Assembly: GCA_963965975.1 (NCBI GenBank)
Contig: OZ014412.1
Location: 12,414,849 to 12,478,848 of the forward strand
Length of the DNA: 64,000 nucleotides
Reading direction: 5' to 3'
From: Xestospongia bergquistia
Taxonomy: Eukaryota > Porifera > Demospongiae > Haplosclerida > Petrosiidae
A program made the position numbers and the translations under genes. Under the pieces are notes generated by a model. It did not search any database. It saw nothing but the letters and a program-made list of their open reading frames with translations, and was not told the DNA's origin. This document shows positions 26,901-40,700 of this stretch, in pieces. Position 1 is the first letter of the stretch; the number at the start of each line of letters is the position of its first letter.

Positions 26901-28340
26901 TAGTCTAAATTTTTCTAAAGTCTTTAATTTAAAATCTTTAGAGTGTTAATGTAAACCAACTTACTAAACTGTTAATAAAGGTTTATTTAGTTAGTCCCAT
27001 AGAGTCCTTTACACTGAGCTGTTTACTTTATTAAATTCACTCAATAGTCTAAACCTTCTAAAGTCTTTAATTTAAAGACTTTAGAGTGATAAGACAAACC
27101 AACTTACTAAACTGTTAATGACGGTTTATTTTGTTAGTCCCATAGAGTCCTTTAAACTGAGCTGTTTACTTTATTAACTTCACTCAATAGTCTAAACCTT
27201 ATAAAGTCTTTAATTTAAAGACTTTAGAGTGTTAATGCAAACCAACTTACTAAACTGTTAATAACAGTTTAATTTGTTAGTACCATAGAGTCCTTTAGAC
27301 TGAGCTGTTTACTTTATTAAATTCACTCAATAGTCTAAACCTTCTAAAGTCTTTAATTTAAAGACTTTAGAGTCTTAATGCAAACCAACTTACTAAACTG
27401 TTAATAACAGTTTATTTAATTAGTCCCATAGAGTCCTTTAGACTGAGCTGTTTACTTTATTAACTTCACTCAATAGTCTAAACCTTCTAAAGTCTTTAAT
27501 TTAAAGACTTTAGACTCTTAATGCAAACCACCTTACTAAACTGTTAAAAACAGTTTATTTTGTTAGTCCCATAGAGTCCTTTAGACTGAGCTGTTTACTT
27601 TATTAACTTCACTCAATAGTCTAAACCTTCTAAAGTCTTTAATTTAAAGACTTTAGAGTGTTAATGCAAACCAACTTACTAAACATTGTTAATAGCAGTT
27701 TATTTGGTTAGTCCCATAGAGTCATTTAGACTGAGCTGTTTAGTTTATAAACTTCACTCAATAGGCTAAACCTTCTAAAGTCTTTAATTTAAGGACTTTA
27801 GAGTGTAATGCAAACCAACTTACTAAACTGTTAATAACAATTCATTTAGTTAGTGCCTTAGAGTCCATTAGACTGAGCTGTTTACTTTGTTAACTTCAAT
27901 CAATAGTCTAAACCTTCTAAAGTCTTTAATTTAAAGACTTTAGAGTGTTAAGGCAAAGCAACTTACTAAACCGTTAATAACAGTTTATTTAGTTAGTCCC
28001 ATAGAGTCCTTTAGACTGAGCTGTTTACTTTACTAACTTCACTCAATAGTCTAAACCTTCTAAAGTCTTTAATTTAAAAGACTTTAGAGTGTTAATACAA
28101 ACCAACTTACTAAACTGTTAATAAGAGTTTATTTAGTTAGTCCCATAGAGTCCTTTAGACTGTGCTGTTTAATTTATTAACTTCACTCAATAGTCTAAAC
28201 CTTCTAAAGTCTTTAATTTAAAGACTTTAGAGTGTTAATGCAAACCAACTTACTAAATTGTTAATAACAGTTTATTTAGTTATTCCCATAGAGTCCTTTA
28301 GACTGAGCTGTTTACTTTATTAACTTCACTCAATAGTCTA
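20990..28340 (-). repeat. 25- to 27-monomer HOR, about 3.6-3.9 kb, tandem duplicate
   Basis: Block 1 (about 20.99-24.5 kb) matches block 2 (about 24.56-28.34 kb). The offset starts at 3,572 (AACTTACAAAACTG at 21101 and 24673), becomes 3,715 (TGCAAACATAC at 21521 and 25236) and then 3,860 (AAACATTGTTAATAGC at 23821 and 27681). The second copy therefore gained two single monomers, one of them near 24790-24930 carrying TAGTGGCTTAATGC. Confidence 0.85.
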
Positions 28341-28344
28341 AACT

Positions 28345-31300
28345 TCTTAAGTCTTTAACTTAAAGACTTTAGAGTGTTAATGCAAACCAACTTACTAAAC
28401 TGTTAATAGTAGTTTACTTAGTTATTCCCACAGAGTACTTTAGAATGAGCAGTTTACTTTATAAAATTTACTTAATAGTCTAAACATTCTAAAGTCATTA
28501 AATTAAAGACTTTAGAGTGTTAATGCAAACCAACTTACTAAACTGTTATTAACAATTTATTTAGTTAGTCCCAAAGAATCATTTAGACTGTGCTGTTAAC
28601 TTTGTTAACTTCACTCAATAGTCTAAACCTTCTAAAGTCTTTAATTTAAAGACTTTAGAGTGTTAATGCAAACCAAGTTACTAAACTATTAATAAAAATT
28701 TCTTTAGTTAGTCCCATAGAGTCCTTTAGACTGAGCTGTTTACTTTATTAACTTCACTCAATAGTCTAAACCTTCTAAAGTCTTTAATTTAAAGACTTTA
28801 GCGGCATAATGCTAACCAACTTACTAAACTGTTAATAACAGTTTAGTTAGTTAGCCCCATAGAGTCCTTTAGACTGAGCTGTTTACTTTATTAACTTCAC
28901 TCAATAGTCTAAACCTTCTAAAGTCTTTAATTAAAAGACTTTAGAGTCTTAATGCAAACCAACTTACTAAATATTGTTAATAGCAGTTTATTTCGTTAGT
29001 CCAATAGAGTCGTTTAGACTGAGCTGTTGTCTTTATTAACTTCACTCAATAGTCTAAACCTTCTAAAGTCTTTAATTTAAAGACTTTAGAGTGTTAATGC
29101 AAACCAACTTACTAAACTCTTAATAACATTTTATTTAGTTAGTCCCATAGAGACCATTTTACTGAGCTGTTTACTTTCTTAACTTCAAACAATAGTCTAA
29201 ACCTTCTACAGTCTTTAATTTAAAGACTTAAGAGTGTTAAGGCAAACCAACTTACTAAACTCTTAATAACAGTTTCTTTAGTTAGTCCCATAGAATCCTT
29301 TAGACTGAGCTGTTTACTTTTTTAACTTCACTCAATAGTCTAAACCTTCTAAAGTCTTTAATATAAAGACTTTAGAGTGTTAATGCAAACCAACTTACTA
29401 AACTGTTAGTAACAGTTCATTTATTTAGTCCCATAGAGTCCATTAGATTGAGCTGTTTACTTTGTTAACTTCAATCAATAGTCTAAACCTTCTAAAGTCT
29501 TTAATTTAAAGACTTTAGAGTGTTAATGCAAACAAAGTTACTAAACTGTTAATAACAGTTTATTTAGTTAGTCCCATAGAGTCCTTTAGACTAAGCTGTT
29601 TACTTTATTAACTACACTCAATAGTCTAAACCTTCTAAAGTCTTTAATTTAAAGACTTTAGAGTGTTAAAGCAAACAAACTTACTAAACTGTTAATAACA
29701 GTTCATTTAGTTAGTCCCATAGAGTCCATTAGATATAGCTTTTTACTTTGTTAACTTCAATCAATAGTCTAAACCTTCTAAAGTCTTTAATTTAAAGACT
29801 TTAGAGTGTTAATGCAAACCAACTTACTAAACTCTTAATAAGAGATCATTTCGTTTGTCCCTTAGAGTCTATTAGTCTGAGCTGTTTACTTTGTTAACTT
29901 CAATCAATAGTCTAAACCTTCTTAAGTCTTTAACTTAAAGACTTTAGAGTGTTAATGCAAACCAACTTACTAAACTGTTAATAGCAGTTTACTTAGTTAT
30001 TCCCACAGAGTACTTTAGAATGAGCAGTTTACTTTATAAAATTTACTTAATAGTCTAAACATTCTAAAGTCTTTAAATTAAAGACTTTAGAGTGTTAATG
30101 CAAACCAACTTACTAAACTGTTATTAACAATTTATTTAGTTAGTCCCAAAGAATCATTTAGACTGTGCTGTTCACTTTGTTAACTTCACTCAATAGTCTA
30201 AACCTTCTAAAGTCTTTAATTTAAAGACTTTAGAGTGTTAATGCAAACCAAGTTACTAAACTATTAATAAAAATTTCTTTAGTTAGTCCCATAGAGTCCT
30301 TTAGACTGAGCTGTTTACTTTATTAACTTCACTCAATAGTCTAAACCTTCTAAAGTCTTTAATTTAAAGACTTTAGCGGCATAATGCTAACCAACTTACT
30401 AAACTGTTAATAACAGTTTAGTTAGTTAGCCCCATAGAGTCCTTTAGACTGAGCTGTTTACTTTATTAACTTCACTCAATAGTCTAAACCTTCTAAAGTC
30501 TTTAATTAAAAGACTTTAGAGTCTTAATGCAAACCAACTTACTAAATATTGTTAATATAGCAGTTTATTTCGTTAGTCCAATAGAGTCGTTTAGACTGAG
30601 CTGTTGTCTTTATTAACTTCACTCAATAGTCTAAACCTTCTAAAGTCTTTAATTTAAAGACTTTAGAGTGTTAATGCAAACCAACTTACTAAACTCTTAA
30701 TAACATTTTATTTAGTTAGTCCCATAGAGACCATTTTACTGAGCTGTTTACTTTCTTAACTCAAACAATAGTCTAAACCTTCTACAGTCTTTAATTTAAA
30801 GACTTAAGAGTGTTAAGGCAAACCAACTTACTAAACTCTTAATAACAGTTTCTTTAGTTAGTCCCATAGAATCCTTTAGACTGAGCTGTTTACTTTTTTA
30901 ACTTCACTCAATAGTCTAAACCTTCTAAAGTCTTTAATATAAAGACTTTAGAGTGTTAATGCAAACCAACTTACTAAACTGTTAATAACAGTTCATTTAT
31001 TTAGTCCCATAGAGTCCATTAGATTGAGCTGTTTACTTTGTTAACTTCAATCAATAGTCTAAACCTTCTAAAGTCTTTAATTTAAAGACTTTAGAGTGTT
31101 AATGCAAACCAACTTACTAAACTGTTAACAGTTTATTTAGTTAGTCCCATAGAGTCCTTTAGACTAAGCTGTTTACTTTATTAACTACACTCAATAGTCT
31201 AAACCTTCTAAAGTCTTTAATTTAAAGACTTTAGAGTGTTAAAGCAAACAAACTTACTAAACTGTTAATAACAGTTCATTTAGTTAGTCCCATAGAGTCC

Positions 31301-31490
31301 ATTAGATATAGCTTTTTACTTTGTTAACTTCAATCAATAGTCTAAACCTTCTAAAGTCTTTAATTTAAAGACTTTAGAGTGTTAACGCAAACCAACTTAC
31401 TAAACTCTTAATAAGAGATCATTTAGTTTGTCCCTTAGAGTCTATTAGTCTGAGCTGTTTACTTTGTTAACTTCAATCAATAGTCTAAAC
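28345..31490 (-). repeat. 11-monomer HOR, 1,575 bp, tandem duplicate
   Basis: The rare variant GTTATTCCCACAGAGTAC occurs at 28421 and 29996, and the same order of variants follows in both copies (GCGGCATAATGC, AAATATTGTTAATA, GAGACCATTTTACTG, GATCATTTAGTTTGTCC). A 3-base insertion in TAATATAGCAG near 30555 distinguishes copy 2. Confidence 0.87.
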
Positions 31491-32080
31491 CTTCTAAAGT
31501 CTTTAATTTAAAGACTTTAGAGTGTTAATTCAAACCAATTTACTAAACTGTTAATAACAGTTCATTTATTTAGTCCCATAGAGTCCATTAGATTGAGCTG
31601 TTTACTTTGTTAACTTCAATCAATAGTCTAAACCTTCTAAAGTCTTTAATTTAAAGACTTTAGAGTGTTAATGCAAACCAACTTACTAAACTGTTAACAG
31701 TTTATTTAGTTAGTCCCATAGAGTCCTTTAGACTAAGCTGTTTACTTTATTAACTACACTCAATAGTCTAAACCTTCTAAAGTCTTTAATTTAAAGACTT
31801 TAGAGTGTTAAAGCAAACAAACTTACTAAACTGTTAATAACAGTTCATTTAGTTAGTCCCATAGAGTCCATTAGATAAAGCTTTTTACTTTGTTAACTTC
31901 AATCAATAGTCTAAACCTTCTAAAGTCTTTAATTTAAAGACGTTAGAGTGTTAATGCAAACCAACTTATTAAACTCTTAATAAGAGATCATTTAGTTTGT
32001 CCCTTAGAGTCTATTAGTCTGAGCTGTTTACTTTGCTAACTTCAATCAATAGTCTAAACCTTCTAAAGTCTTTAATTTAA
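30960..32080 (-). repeat. 4-monomer HOR, about 569 bp, tandem duplicate
   Basis: A monomer with a shortened second palindrome (ACTGTTAACAG, six bases lost) lies at 31121 and 31690, 569 bp apart, in the same variant context on each side. The shared deletion makes it a firm marker of a four-monomer duplication. Confidence 0.82.
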
Positions 32081-32599
32081 AGACTTTAGAGTGTTAAGGC
32101 AAAGCAACTTACTAAACCGTTAATAACAGTTTATTTAGTTAGTCCCATAGAGTCCTGTAGACTGAGCTGTTTACTTTATTAACTTCACTCAGTAGTCTAA
32201 ACCTTCTAAAGTCTTTAATTTAAAGACTTTAGAGTGTTAATACAAACCAACTTACTAAACTGTTGATAAGAGTTTATTTAGTTAGTCCCATAGAGTCCTT
32301 TAGACTGTGCTGTTTACTTTATTAACTTCACTCAATAGTCTAAATCTTCTAAAGTCTTTAATTTAAAGACTTTAGGGTGTTAATGCAAACCAACTTACTA
32401 AACTGTTAATAACAGTTCATTTAGTTAGTCCAATAGAGTCCATTACACTGAGCTGATTACTTTATTAACTTCACTCGATAGTCTAAATCATCCAAAGTCT
32501 TTAATTTAAAGACTGTAGAGTGTTAATGCAAACCAACTTACTAAACTGTTAATAACAGTTCATTTAGTTAGTCCCATAGAGTCCATTAGACTGAGCTGT

Positions 32600-35500
32600 T
32601 TACTTTGTTAACTTCTATCAATAGTCTAAACCTTCTAAAGTCTTTAATTTAAAGACTTTGGAGTGTTAATGCAAACCAACTTACTAAACTGTTAATAACA
32701 GTTTATTTAGTTAGTCCCATAGTGTCCTTTAGACTGAGCTGTTTACTTTGTTAACTTCAATCAATAGTCTCAACCTTCTAAAGTCTTTAATTTAAGACTT
32801 TAGAGTGTTAATGCAAACCAACTTACTAAACTGTTAATAACAGTTTATTTAGTTAGTCCCATAGAGTCCTTTAGACTGAGCTGTTTACTTTGTTAACTTC
32901 AATCAATAGTCTAAACCTTCTAAAGTCTTTAATTTAAAGACTTTAGAGTGTTAATGCAAACCAATTTACTAAACTGTTAATAACAGTTTTTTTAGTTAGT
33001 CCCATAGAGTCCTTTAGACTGAGCTGTTTAATTTATTAACTTCACTCAATAGTCTAAACCTTCTAAAGTCTTTAATTTAAAGACTTTAGAGTGTAATGCA
33101 AACCAACTTACTAAACTGTTAATAACAATTCATTTAGTTAGTGCCCTTGAGTCATTAGACGGAGGTGTTTACTTTGTTCACTTCAATCAATAGTCTAAAC
33201 CTTCTAAAGTCTTTAATTTAAAGACTTTAGAGCGTTAAGGCAAAGCAACTTACTAAACTGTTACTAACGGTTTATTTTGTTAGTCCCATAGAGTCCTTTA
33301 GACTGAGCTGTCTACTTTATTAACTTCACTCAATAGTCTAAACCTTATAAAGTCTTTAACTTAAAAACTTTAGAGTGTTAATGCAAACCAACTTACTAAG
33401 CTGTTAATAACAGTTTATTTTGTTAGTCACATAGAGTCCTTTAGACTGAGCTGTTTACTTTATTAACATCACTCAATCGTTTAAACCTTCTAAAGTCTTT
33501 AATTTAAAGACTTTAGAGTGTTAATGTAAACCAACTTACTAAACTGTTAATAACAGTTTATTTAGTTAGTCCCATAGAGTCCTTTAGACTGAGCTGTTTA
33601 CTTTATTAACTTCACTCAATAGTCTAAACCTTCTAAAGTCTTTAATTTAAAGACTTTAGAGTGTTAATACAAACAAACTTACTAAACTGTTGATAATAGT
33701 TTATTAAGTTAGTCCCATAGAGTCCTTTAGACTGAGCTGTTTACTTTATTAACTTCACTCAATAGTCTAAACCTTCTAAAGTCTTTAATTTAAAGACTTT
33801 AGCGTGTTAATACAAACCAACTTACTAAACTGTTAATAACAGTTTATTTAGTTAGTCCCATAGAGTCCTTTAGACTGAGCTGTTTCCTTTATTAACTTCA
33901 CTCAATAGTCTAATACTTCTGAAGTCTTTAATTTAAAAACTTTATAGTGTTAATGCAAACCAACTTACTAAACTGTTAATAACAGTTCATTTAGTTAGTC
34001 CCATAGAATCCATTTGACTGAGCTTTTTACTTTGTTAACTTCAATCAATAGTCTAAACCTTCGAAAGTCTTTTATTTAAAGACTTGAGATTGTTAAGGCA
34101 AACCAACTTACTAAACTGTTAATAACAGTTTATTTAGTTAGTCCCATAGAGTCCTTTAGACTGAGCTTTTTACTTTATTCACTTCACTCAATAGTCTAAA
34201 CCTTCAAAAGTCTTTAATTTAAAGACTTTAGAGTGTTAATGCAAACCAACTTACTAAACTGTTAATAACATTTCATTTAGTTAGTCCCATAGAGTCCATT
34301 AGACTGAGCTGTTTACTTTGTTAACTTCAATCAATAGTCTAAACCTTCTAAAATCTTTAATTTAAAGACTTTAGAGTGTTAAGGCAAACCAACTTACTAA
34401 ACTGTTAATAACAGTTTATTTAGTTAGTCCCATAGAGTCCTTTAGACTGAGCTGTTTACTTTATTAACTTCACTCAATAGTCTAAACCTTCTAAAGTCTT
34501 TAATTTAAAGACTTTAGAGTGTAATGGAAACCAACTTACTAAACTGTTAATAACAATTCATTTAGTTAGTGCCGTAGAGACCATTAGACTGAGCTTTGTA
34601 CTTTGTTAACTTCCGTCAATAGTGTAAACCATCTAAAGTCTTTAGTTTAAAGACTTTAGAGTGTCAAGGCAAAGCAACTTACTAAACTGTTAATAAAAGT
34701 TTATTTTGTTAGTCCCATAGAGTCCTTTAGACTGAGCTGTTTACTTTATTAACTTCACTCAATAGTCTAAACCTTCTAAAATCTTTAATTTAAAGTCTTG
34801 AGTGGCTTAATGCTAACCAACATAATAAACTGTTAATAACAGTTTATTTAGTTAGTCCCATAGAGTCCTTTAGACTGAGCTGTTTACTTTATTAACTTCA
34901 CTCAATAGTCTAAACCTTCTAAAGTCTTTAATTTGAAGACTTTAGAGTGTTAATACAAACGAACTTACTAAACTGTTGATAACAGTTTATTCAGTTAGTC
35001 CCATAGACTCCTTTAGACTGAGCTGTTTACTTTATTAACTTCACTCAATAGTCTAAACCTTCTAAAGTCTTTAATTTAAAGACTTTAGAGTGTTAATGCA
35101 AACCAACTTACTAAAGTGTTAATAACAGTTCATTTAGTTAGTCCAATAGAGTCCATTACACTGAGCTGTTTACTTTATTAACTTCACTCGATAGTCTTAA
35201 TCATCCAAAGTCTTTAATTTAAAGACTGTAGAGTGTTAATGCAAACCAACTTACTAAACTGTTAATAACAGTTCATTTAGTTAGTCCCATAGAGTCCTTT
35301 AGACTGAGCTGTTTACTTTATTAACTTCACTCAATAGTCTAAGCCTTCTAAAGTCTTTAATTTAAAGACTTTAGAGTGTTAATGCAAACCAACTTACTAA
35401 AGTGTTAATAACAGTTCATTTAGTTAGTCCAATAGAGTCCATTACACTGAGCTGTTTACTTTATTAACTTCACTCGATAGTCTTAATCATCCAAAGTCTT

Positions 35501-36850
35501 TAATTTAAAGACTGTAGAGTGTTAATATAAACCTACTTACTAAACTGTTAATAACAGTTCATTTAGTTAGTCTCATAGAGTCCATTAGACTGAGCTGTTT
35601 ACTTTGTTAAATTCTATCAATAGTCTAAACCTTCTAAAGTCTTTAATTTAAAGACTTTGGAGTGTTAATGCAAAACAACTTACTAAACTGTTAATAACAG
35701 TTTATTTAGTTAGTCCCATAGAGTCCTTTAGACTGAGCTGTTTACTTTGTTAACTTCAATCAATAGTCTAAACCTTCTAAAGTCTTTAATTTAAAGACTT
35801 TAGAGTGTTAATGCAAACCAACTTACTAAACTGTTAATAACAGTTTATTTAGTTTGTCCCATAGAGATCTTTAGACTGAGCTGTTTACTTTGTTAACTTC
35901 AATCAATAGTCTAAACCTTATAAAGTCTTTAATTTAAAGACTTTAGAGTGTTAATGCAAACCAATTTACTAAACTGTTAATAAAAGTTTATGTAGTTAGT
36001 CCCATAGAGTCCTTTAGACTGAGCTGTTTAATTTATTAACTTCACTCAATAGTCTAAACCTTCTAAAGTCTTTAATTTAAAGACTTTAGAGTGTAATGCA
36101 AACAAACTTACTAAACTGTTAATAACAATTCATTTAGTTAGTGCCCTTGAGACCATTAGACGGAGGTGTTTACTTTGTTCACTTCAATCAATATTCTAAA
36201 CCTTCTAAAGTCTTTAATTTAAAGACTTTAGAGCGTTAAGGCAAAGCAACTTACTAAACTGTTAATAACACTTTATTTTGTTAGTCACATAGAGTCCTTT
36301 AGACTGAGCTGTTTACTTTATTAACTTCACTCAATAGTTTAAACCTTCTAAAGTCTTTAATTTAAAGACTTTAGAGTGTTAACGTAAACCAACTTACTAA
36401 ACTGTTAATAACAGTTTATTTAGTTAGTCCCATAGAGTCCTTTAGATTGAGCTGTTTACTTTATTAACTTCACTCAATAGTCTAAACCTTATAAAGTCTT
36501 TAATTTAAAGACTTTATAGTGTTAATACAAACAAACTTACTAAACTGTTGATAACAGTTTATTTAGTTTGTCCCATAGAGTCCGTTAGACTGAGCTGTTT
36601 ACTTTATTAACTTCACTCAATAGTCTAAACCTTCTAAAGTCTTTAATTTAAAGACTTTAGAGTGTTAATGCAAACCAACTTACTAAACTGTAAATAACAG
36701 TTCATTTAGTTAGTCCAATAGAGTCCTTTAGACTGAGCTGTTTACTTTATTAACTTCACTCAATAGTCTAAACCTTCTATAGTCTTTAATTTAAAGACTT
36801 TAGAGTGTTAATGCAAACCAACTTACTAAACTGTTAATAACAGTTCATTA
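32600..36850 (-). repeat. 21-monomer HOR, about 3,001 bp, two diverged copies
   Basis: The unusual GGAGGTGTTTAC variant occurs at 33161 and 36162, with similar neighbours on both sides (GTGCCCTTGAG before, TTCACTTCAATCAAT after). A 286-bp dimer duplication is nested inside at about 35105-35670, marked by CTAAAGTGTT at 35111 and 35397 with CGATAGTCTTAATCATCC. Confidence 0.75.
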
Positions 36851-37729
36851 AGTTAGTCCCATAGAGTCCTTTAGACTGAGCTGTTTACTTTAGTAACTTC
36901 AATCAATAGTCTAAACCTTCTAAAGTCTTTAATTTAAAGACTTTAGAGTGTTAAGGGAAACCAACTTACTAAACTGTTAATAACAGTTCATTTAGTTAGT
37001 CCAATAGAGTCCATTACACTGAGCTGTTTACTTTATTAACTTCACTCAATAGTCTAAATCATCTAAAGTCTTTAATTTAAAGACTGTAGAGTGTTAACGC
37101 AAACAAACTAACTAAACTGTTAATAACAGGTCATTTAGTTAGTCCCATAGAGTCCATTAGACTGAGCTGTTTACTTTATTAACTTCAATCAATAGTCTAA
37201 ACCTTCTAAAGTCTTTAATTTAAAGACTTTAGAGTATTAATGCGAACCAAACTACTAAACTGTTAATAACTGTTCATTTAGTTAGTCGCTTAGAGTCCAT
37301 TAGACTGAGCTGTTTACTTTGTTAACTTCAATCAATAGTCTAAACCTTCTAAAGTCTTTAATTTAAAGACTTAAGAGTATTAATACAAACCAACTTACTA
37401 AACTGTTAATAACAGTTTATTTAGTTAGTCCCATAGAGTCCTTTAGACTGAGCTGTTTAATTTATGAACTTCACTCAATAGTCTAAACCTTCTAAAGTCT
37501 TTAATTTAAAGACTTTAGAGTGTTAATGTAAACCAACTTATTAAACTTTTAATAACAGTTAATTTAGTTAGTCCCATAGAGTCCTTTAGACTGAGCTGTT
37601 TACTTTATTAACTTCACTCAATAGTCTAAACCTTCTAAAGTCTTTAATTTAAAGACTTTAGAGTGTTAATACAAACCAACTTACTAAACTGTTGATAAAA
37701 GTTTATTTAGTTAGTCCCATAGAGTCCTT

Positions 37730-40700
37730 TAGACTGAGCTGTTTACTTTATTAACTTCACTCAATAGTCTATACCTTCTAAAGTCTTTAATTTAAAGACT
37801 TTAGAGTGTTAATGCAAACCAACTTACTAAACTGTTAATAACAGTTCATTTAGTTTGTCCAATAGAGTCCATTACACTGAGCTGTTTACTTTATTAACTT
37901 CACTCAATAGTCTAAATCATCTAAAGTCTTTAATTTAGACTTTAGAGCGTTAAGGCAAAGCAACTTACTAAATTGTTAATAACGGTTTATTTTGTTAGTC
38001 CCATAGAGTCCTTTAGACTGACCTGTTTACTTTATTAACTTCACTCAATAGTCTAAACCTTATAAAGTCTTTAATTTAAAGACTTTAGAGTGTTAAGGCA
38101 AAACAACTTACTAAACAGTTAAGAATAGTTTATTTAGTTAGTCCCATAGAGTTTTTTAGACTGAGCTGTTTACTTTATTAACTTCACTCAATAGTCTAAA
38201 CCTTCTAAAGTCTTTAATTTAAAGACTTTAGAGTGTTAAGGCAAACCAACTTACTAAACTGTTAATCGCAGTTTATTTAGTTAGTCCCATACATTCCTTT
38301 AGACTGAGCTCTTTACTTTATTAACTTCACTCAATAGTCTAAACCTTCTAAAGTCTTTACTTTAAAGACTTTAGAGTGTTAATGCAAACCAATTTACTAA
38401 ACTGTTAAAAACAGTTCATTTAGTTAGTCCCAGGGAGTCCATTAGACTGAGCTGTTTACTTTGTTAACTTCAATCAATAGTCTAAACCTTCTAAAGTCTT
38501 TAATTTAAAGACTTTAGAGTGTTAATACAAACCAACTTACTAAACTGTTGATAACAGTTTATTTAGTTAGTCCCATAGAGTCCTTTAGACTGAGCTGTTT
38601 ACTTTATGAACTTCACTCAATAGTCTAAACCTTCTAAAGTCATTAATTTAAGGACTTTAGAGTGTTAATACAAACCAACATACTAAACTGTTGATAACGG
38701 TTTATTTAGTTAGTCCCATAGAGTCCTTTAGACTGAGCTGTTTACTTTATTAACTTCACTCAATAGTCTAAACCTTCTAAAGTCTTTAATTTAAAGACTT
38801 TAGCGTGTTAATACAAACCAACTTACTAAACTGTTAATAACAATTTATTTAGTTAGTCCCATAGAGTGCTTTAGACTGAGCAGTTTACTTTATTAACTTC
38901 ACTCAATAGTCTAATACTTTTGAAGTCTTTAATTTAAAGACTTTAGAGTGTTAATGCAAACCAACTTACTAAACTGTTAATAACAGTTCATTTAGTTAGT
39001 CCCATAGAGTCCATTTGACTGAGAGGTTTACTTTGTTAACTTCAATCAATAGTCTAAACCTTCTAAAGTCTTTAATTTAAAGATTTTAGAGTGTTAATGC
39101 AAACCAACTTACTAAACTGTTAATAACAGTTTATTTAGTTAGTCCCATAGAGTCCTTTAGACTGAGCTGTTCACTTTATTAACTTCACTCAATAGTCTAA
39201 ACCTTCTAAAGTCTTTGATTTAAAGACTTTACAGTGTTAATGCAAACCAACTTACTAAACTGTTAATAACAGTTTATTTAGTTAGTCCCATAGAGTCCTT
39301 TAGACTGAGCTGTTTACTTTATTAACTTCACTCAATAGTCTAAACCTTCTAAAATCTTTAATTTAAAGACTTTAGAGTGTAATGGAAACACACTTACTAA
39401 ACTGTTAATAAAAATTCATTTAGTTAGTGCCTTAGAGGCCATTAGACTGAGCTTTTTACTTTGTTAACTTCAATCAATAGTGCAAGCCTTCTAAAGTATT
39501 TAGTTTAAAGACTTTAGAGTGTTAAAGCAAAGACACTTACTAAACTGTTAATAACAGTTTATTTTGTTAGTCCCATAGAGTCCTCTAGACTGAGCTGTTT
39601 ACTTTATTAACTTCACTCAATAGTCTAAACCTTCTAAAGTCTTTAATTTAAAGACTTTAGTGGCTTAATGCTAACCAACTTACTAAACTGTTAATAACAG
39701 TTTATTTAGTTAGTCCAATAGAGTCCTTTAGACTGATCTGTTTACTTTATTAACTACACTCAATAGTCTAAACCTTCTAAAGTCTTTAATTTAAAGGCTT
39801 TAGAGTGTTAATACAAACCAACTTACTAAAATGTTAATAACAGTTTATTTCTTAGTCCCATAGAGTCCTTTAGACTAAGCCGTTTAATTTATGACCTTCA
39901 CTCAATAGTCTAAACCTTCTAAAGACTTTAATTTAAAGACTTTAGAGTGTTAATGGAAACCAACTTACTAAACTGTTAATAACAGTTTATTTAGTTAGTC
40001 CCATAGAGTCCTTTAGACTGAGCTGTTTACTTTATTAACTTCACTCAATAATCTAAACCTTCTAAAGACTTTAATTTAAAGACTTTAGAGTGTTAATACA
40101 AACCAACTTGCTAAACTGTTGATAACAGTTTATTTAGTTAGTCCCATAGAGTCCTTTAGACTGAGCTGTTTACTTTGTAAACTTCAATCAATAGTCTAAA
40201 CCTTCTAAAGTCTTTAATTTAAAGACTTTAGTGGCTTAATGCTAACCAACTTACTAAACTGTTAATAACAGTTTATTTAGTTAGTCCCATAGAGTCCTTT
40301 AGACTGAGCTGTTTACTTTATTAACTTCACTCAATAGTCTAAACCTTCTAAAGTCTTTAATTTAAAGACTTTAGCGTGTTAATACAAACCAACTTACTAA
40401 ACTGTTAATAACAATTTATTTAGTTAGTCCCATAGAGTCCTTTAGACTGAGCTGTTTACTTTATTAACTTCACTCAATAGTCTATACCTTCTAAAGTCTT
40501 TAATTTAAAGACTTTAGAGTGTTAATGCAAACCAACTTACTAAACTGTTAATAACAGTTCATTTAGTTTGTCCAATAGAGTCCATTACACTGAGCTGTTT
40601 ACTTTATTAACTTCACTCAATAGTCTAAATCATCTAAAGTCTTTAATTTAGACTTTAGAGCGTTAAGGCAAAGCAACTTACTAAATTGTTAATAACGGTT